A stretch of 7,719 bases of DNA from contig JAFAGF010000265.1 of assembly GCA_023422975.1 (NCBI GenBank), positions 1 to 7,719 of the forward strand. Direction: 5' to 3'. The notes under the pieces are model-generated. The model searched no databases. It was not told the DNA's origin and saw only the letters and a list, made by a program, of their open reading frames with translations. Both the position numbers and the translations under genes were made by a program. Below are positions 5,640-7,719 of this stretch, piece by piece. The DNA is from Pseudomonadota bacterium. Lineage in GTDB: Bacteria > Pseudomonadota > Gammaproteobacteria > Burkholderiales > Burkholderiaceae_C. Each line of letters begins with the position of its first letter. The first letter of the stretch is position 1.

Positions 5640-6194
5640 ATGAAGCACCTCCGCACTCTCCCACTGGCCGCTGTGTGTGTTGCAGCATTGGGTCTGACCG
5701 CATGCGCACCCATGGGGTCTCGCACTAACTTCTCCCAAACCGATTTGCCTGCAGCCGTGCAAGTTCCCCCTGGGCACCAAGTGGCCATGGAAACCGTGGG
5801 CATCGGCCAAATCACCTACGAATGCCGCGCCAAGAAAGACATGGCCAATGAACACGAGTGGGTGTTTGTCGGCCCAGACGCCAAGTTGCAAACCCGCGGC
5901 GGCTCCGTCATCGGTAAATACTGGGGGCCTCCAGCCACTTGGGAGAACAACGACGGCTCCAAGGTCACGGCCACACAGGTCGCTGTCTCACCGGCAGGCG
6001 AGGGCAATATTCCGCTGCAACTGGTCAAAGCCAATCCTGCCAGCGGCATGGGCGCCATGCAGGGCGTCACCTACATCCAACGCGTAGCCACCAAAGGCGG
6101 TGTGGCCCCGAACATGCCCTGTGCTGCTACCAACGTGGGCAGCAAGCAGATCGTGCAATACCAAGCTGACTATATTTTCTGGAAAGCGGTCTGA
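5640..6194 (+). CDS. DUF3455-family lipoprotein
   Basis: A 184-residue predicted lipoprotein. Residues 1-21 are a short signal with the lipobox L19-T20-A21-C22; Ala rather than Asp follows the Cys, so sorting to the outer membrane is expected. The rest matches the DUF3455 pattern as I remember it: a start near VPPGHQVAMETVGIGQITYE, then WVFVGPDAKL, a GKYWGPPATWENNDGSKV segment and a C-terminal YQADYIFWKA. C62 and C161 are the only other cysteines in the mature part and could form a disulfide. No biochemical role is known to me for DUF3455. AAGGAA (5628-5633) is a good ribosome-binding site for ATG 5640. The gene is probably co-transcribed with the ferritin-like gene, implying a shared envelope function. 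Confidence 0.87.
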   Translation: MKHLRTLPLAAVCVAALGLTACAPMGSRTNFSQTDLPAAVQVPPGHQVAMETVGIGQITYECRAKKDMANEHEWVFVGPDAKLQTRGGSVIGKYWGPPATWENNDGSKVTATQVAVSPAGEGNIPLQLVKANPASGMGAMQGVTYIQRVATKGGVAPNMPCAATNVGSKQIVQYQADYIFWKAV

Positions 6195-6203
6195 TTGAGC
6201 ACA

Positions 6204-6248
6204 CAGCAACGCAGCCTTCAAGCCCCGTGCTTGAAGGCTGCGTTGTTG
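6204..6248. terminator. Long perfect hairpin between convergent genes
   Basis: A 17-bp perfect stem (6207-6223 with 6229-6245) closes on a CCCGT loop and is extended by G-T, A-T and C-G pairs at its base. It starts 10 bp after the DUF3455 stop and ends 15 bp from the stop of the convergent HAD gene, so it should block both transcripts. There is no strong T tract on either side, so it may act as a pause or rho-assisted terminator and as an mRNA 3'-end protector. Confidence 0.75.
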
Positions 6249-6262
6249 CTGGCAAAGCGCGT

Positions 6263-6955
6263 TTATGCAGCGCTGAATGCCAGCTCGCTGTACTGCGCAA
6301 ACGACAGCACTTGTGCAAATTCTTTCACCCGCTCGGTACCAAAGCCAGAGCGGAACCACACAAAGCGAACGCCTGCCGCCTCAGCACAGCCCGCGTCGGC
6401 ATGCGTATCGCCAAAAAACACAGCGTCTTGCGCGCTGACTTTCAGGTGTGACAGGGTGTAGAACAGCGGCTCTGGTGCAGGTTTGGCCACGCCACAGCTA
6501 TCGCGCCCGGTGACCACTTCAAACAGATGCAAGATGCCCGCAGCTTCCAGCCCCTTGAGGGCCAGTGCATGCTGCTTGTTGGTACACACCGCCAGCTTGA
6601 TGCCGCGCGCCTGGGCGGCATGCAGCCAGTCCAGCACCCCGTCATACAAAGGCGCTGCGTCAGAAGGTTGCGCCGCGTAAAAGCGCTCAAACAGCGCCCC
6701 GGCTTCCGCGCGCCCGCCGGGCGGCAGCGGCACACCGCGTTCGTGCAGCACATCCAGCATCAAATCTGCGGCCGTGCCAAACATATTGGGCATGTGGTAG
6801 CCCGCTGGCAGCGGCGCATGGCCCAAATGTTGCAGCGCATCACTGGCGGCTTGCACGATCACATACTCGGTGTTGAGCAAGGTGCCGTCCATATCAAACA
6901 CCATTGCACGCACACCGCTCCAGTCAAAGCTGGGTATTCCGTCTTTCATAGGCAT
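6263..6955 (-). CDS. HAD-superfamily phosphatase (phosphoglycolate phosphatase-like)
   Basis: A 230-residue cytoplasmic hydrolase of the haloacid dehalogenase superfamily, subfamily I with a helical cap. Motif I is FDMDGTLLNTE with nucleophile D21 and acid/base D23. Motif II is VCTNK (T125). Motif III is K158 in AKPAPEPLF. Motif IV is FGDTHAD (D183, D187), which completes the Mg site. The cap lies between about 30 and 100. Length and motifs resemble Gph/beta-phosphoglucomutase-like phosphatases that remove phosphate from small metabolites; the substrate cannot be named. ATG 6955 (MPMKDG) is taken as the start, with ATG 6949 an equally possible alternative. Neither has a good ribosome-binding site, and a small hairpin GCCGC-AACT-GCGGC (6968-6981) sits just upstream. 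The gene is transcribed alone, separated from cadR by a terminator. Confidence 0.92.
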   Translation of the reverse strand: MPMKDGIPSFDWSGVRAMVFDMDGTLLNTEYVIVQAASDALQHLGHAPLPAGYHMPNMFGTAADLMLDVLHERGVPLPPGGRAEAGALFERFYAAQPSDAAPLYDGVLDWLHAAQARGIKLAVCTNKQHALALKGLEAAGILHLFEVVTGRDSCGVAKPAPEPLFYTLSHLKVSAQDAVFFGDTHADAGCAEAAGVRFVWFRSGFGTERVKEFAQVLSFAQYSELAFSAA

Positions 6956-7034
6956 GACACCATTGTTGCCGCAACTGCGGCCTTTCAGTGACAAGCCGCA
7001 CAAGCGCGCATGGATGCCACCCGCTACAAACTAT

Positions 7035-7068
7035 AAAAAACAGAGCTTATTGCGGTTCCACAATAAGC
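7035..7068 (-). terminator. Rho-independent terminator downstream of cadR
   Basis: Read on the minus strand, GCTTATTG / CAATAAGC (7068-7061 and 7052-7045) form an 8-bp stem with an 8-base loop, followed by TCTG and six T (7040-7035). It lies about 130 bp after the cadR stop and 80 bp before the HAD start, so it isolates the two genes. It is the left end of an AT-rich intergenic element running to about 7130. Confidence 0.65.
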
Positions 7069-7130
7069 ATTTCAGATAGTTTTAGGCTTTAAATCCTTAT
7101 TTATTAAGCGCTAACAGCTATATTTTTTAC
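7035..7130. repeat. AT-rich intergenic element resembling a comamonad repeat
   Basis: The gap 6956-7196 has no gene. Its middle is clearly more AT-rich than the surroundings and contains AAGCGCTAACAGCTATATTTT (7106-7126) with the palindrome AGCGCT. From memory, elements of the form TGATAGCTgttAGCGCTT flanked by A/T runs are scattered between genes in Comamonadaceae genomes. A shorter fragment, TTTTTGATAGC (796-806), lies just before aat. The family assignment is from memory and unverified. Confidence 0.4.
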
Positions 7131-7196
7131 TACCGCCCAGCCACCGATGCCGCCGCCACGCAGCAAGACCCTGTGCAACCAGTGCTCACCCGGCCC

Positions 7197-7643
7197 TCAA
7201 ACATGGCGCTTGACCTGCGAGCCCGGCTCGGGCGGCAAGCTGGCATCGGCCTGTGCATGCAAGGCGGCAATCAGGTTGCAGCTGGGCTGCTGTCCATCGC
7301 ACACCGCCTTGAGGGACTGCAGCTCTTTTTCCAGCGCACGCAGCTCTTTCAAGCGCTGGCGCACATGGTGCAAATGCTCTTCGATCGTGGCCGCCGCCGC
7401 ATGGCAATCTGCCGCGTTGCGCCCATCCAGCGCCAGCAAGGTGCGCACTTCGTCCAGCGACATATCCATCGCCCTGCACATGCGAATAAAGCGCAGGCGG
7501 TGTAAATCCGCTTCGCCGTAAAAGCGATAGTCGTTGTCATGGCGGGCCGCAGGTGCCAGCAGCCCTTCTTTTTCGTAGTAACGGATATTGGCCGCCGACA
7601 CGCCGGAGCGTTTGGCTGCCTCCCCTATGCGCAGTGCTGTCAT
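7197..7643 (-). CDS. cadR: MerR-family Cd/Pb/Zn-responsive regulator, CadR/PbrR type
   Basis: A 148-residue MerR activator-repressor. The winged helix-turn-helix covers 4-70: LRIGEAAKRSGVSAANIRYY, then EKEGLL, NDYRFYG and LRFIRMCRAMDMSLDEVRTL. A dimerising coiled coil covers about 80-112 (EEHLHHVRQRLKELRALEKE). Metal-sensing cysteines are C80, C115 and C122; the spacings (35 and 7) equal those of C77, C112 and C119 in Pseudomonas CadR, which bind Cd(II). This supports a soft divalent-metal sensor over CueR or ZntR. ATG 7643 follows AAGG (7655-7652) with an 8-base spacer; a TTG at 7658 is less likely. The gene is divergent from a probable metal-efflux ATPase whose promoter overlaps this ribosome-binding site, so autorepression is expected. 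Confidence 0.92.
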   Translation of the reverse strand: MTALRIGEAAKRSGVSAANIRYYEKEGLLAPAARHDNDYRFYGEADLHRLRFIRMCRAMDMSLDEVRTLLALDGRNAADCHAAAATIEEHLHHVRQRLKELRALEKELQSLKAVCDGQQPSCNLIAALHAQADASLPPEPGSQVKRHV

Positions 7644-7647
7644 GGGC

Positions 7648-7678
7648 TTGACCTTCAAGTGACTTTCAACTTTCCAAT
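7648..7678 (+). promoter_or_regulatory. MerR-type promoter/operator for the divergent gene
   Basis: TTGACC (7648-7653) as -35 and TCCAAT (7673-7678) as a weak -10 are 19 bp apart, the over-long spacing MerR-family activators correct by DNA distortion. The spacer contains a partial dyad AAGT-G-ACTT (7657-7665) and a direct repeat TGACCTTCAA / TGACTTTCAA (7649-7658, 7660-7669). The -35 lies against the cadR ribosome-binding site. Confidence 0.5.
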
Positions 7679-7684
7679 CATGAC

Positions 7685-7719
7685 ATGGACACCAAACACA
7701 CGCACTCGGCCTGCTGCGC
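7685..7719 (+). CDS. 5' end of a probable heavy-metal P-type ATPase (partial)
   Basis: An ATG at 7685 opens a frame running off the right edge: MDTKHTHSACC and two bases of the next codon. His and Cys-Cys residues this early are common in CadA/ZntA-type Cd/Zn/Pb exporters, which sit divergent from cadR. Only 11 codons are visible, so this is inferred mainly from context. An alternative ATG at 7680 in another frame (MTWTPNTRTRPA) lacks metal-binding features. No ribosome-binding site is seen, and the start is only six bases after the predicted -10, so either the transcript is leaderless or the true start is beyond the window. Confidence 0.4.
   Translation, partial: MDTKHTHSACC

Noticed and set aside
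5988..6359. Minus-strand 123-aa frame spanning the DUF3455/HAD junction
   Set aside because: It crosses the long intergenic hairpin and overlaps two well-supported genes; no ribosome-binding site or domain.
7147..7521. Plus-strand 124-aa Ser/Cys-rich frame antisense to cadR
   Set aside because: Shadow of the CadR gene, whose cysteines and helix-turn-helix are intact on the other strand.
1..7719. CRISPR array, insertion sequence, phage genes or toxin-antitoxin pair
   Set aside because: I found no short regularly spaced repeats, transposase motifs, terminal inverted repeats with target duplications, or integrase. The only tandem repeat is the tRNA unit.

Overview
The window looks like chromosomal DNA of a betaproteobacterium in the order Burkholderiales, most likely family Comamonadaceae. 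I infer this from the moderately high GC, the aat-bpt pair, the close match of several proteins to what I remember of comamonad homologues, and an AT-rich intergenic element near 7035-7130. No database search was possible, so the genus is open.

Layout. (1) 1-258: two tRNA-Asn(GTT) genes in a near-perfect tandem duplication with a 122-bp period, closed by a strong bidirectional terminator. (2) 284-610 (-): a small, helical, uncharacterised protein with a perfect Shine-Dalgarno sequence. (3) 811-2305 (+): aat and bpt, the two aminoacyl-tRNA-protein transferases that make N-terminal Leu/Phe degrons for ClpS/ClpAP. An IclR-family regulator (2401-3195) follows on the same strand and ends in a hairpin. 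(4) 3309-6194: an ECF sigma factor and its membrane anti-sigma factor (RskA type) on the minus strand, divergent from a Tat-exported ferritin-like protein and a DUF3455 lipoprotein on the plus strand. (5) 6263-6955 (-): a HAD phosphatase. (6) 7197-7643 (-): a MerR-family Cd/Pb/Zn sensor of the CadR type, divergent from what looks like the first codons of a metal-efflux P-type ATPase running off the right edge.

The region that best fits a regulated 'system' is 3309-6194. The envelope-spanning anti-sigma factor would hold the sigma factor inactive. The divergent genes encode two envelope proteins, one periplasmic with diiron-type residues and one a predicted outer-membrane lipoprotein. The shared 271-bp intergenic region holds two mirrored copies of GCATCC, each followed at 16-18 bp by a CGTA/CGTT box on its own strand. 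I read these as overlapping divergent ECF promoters, so the sigma factor may activate both its own operon and the ferritin-like/DUF3455 pair. This is a hypothesis from sequence pattern only.

The rest is ordinary housekeeping or accessory content. The secondary points of interest are the four-cysteine set in Bpt, the direct-repeat operator and possibly leaderless start at the cadR/ATPase junction, and the recent-looking tRNA duplication.
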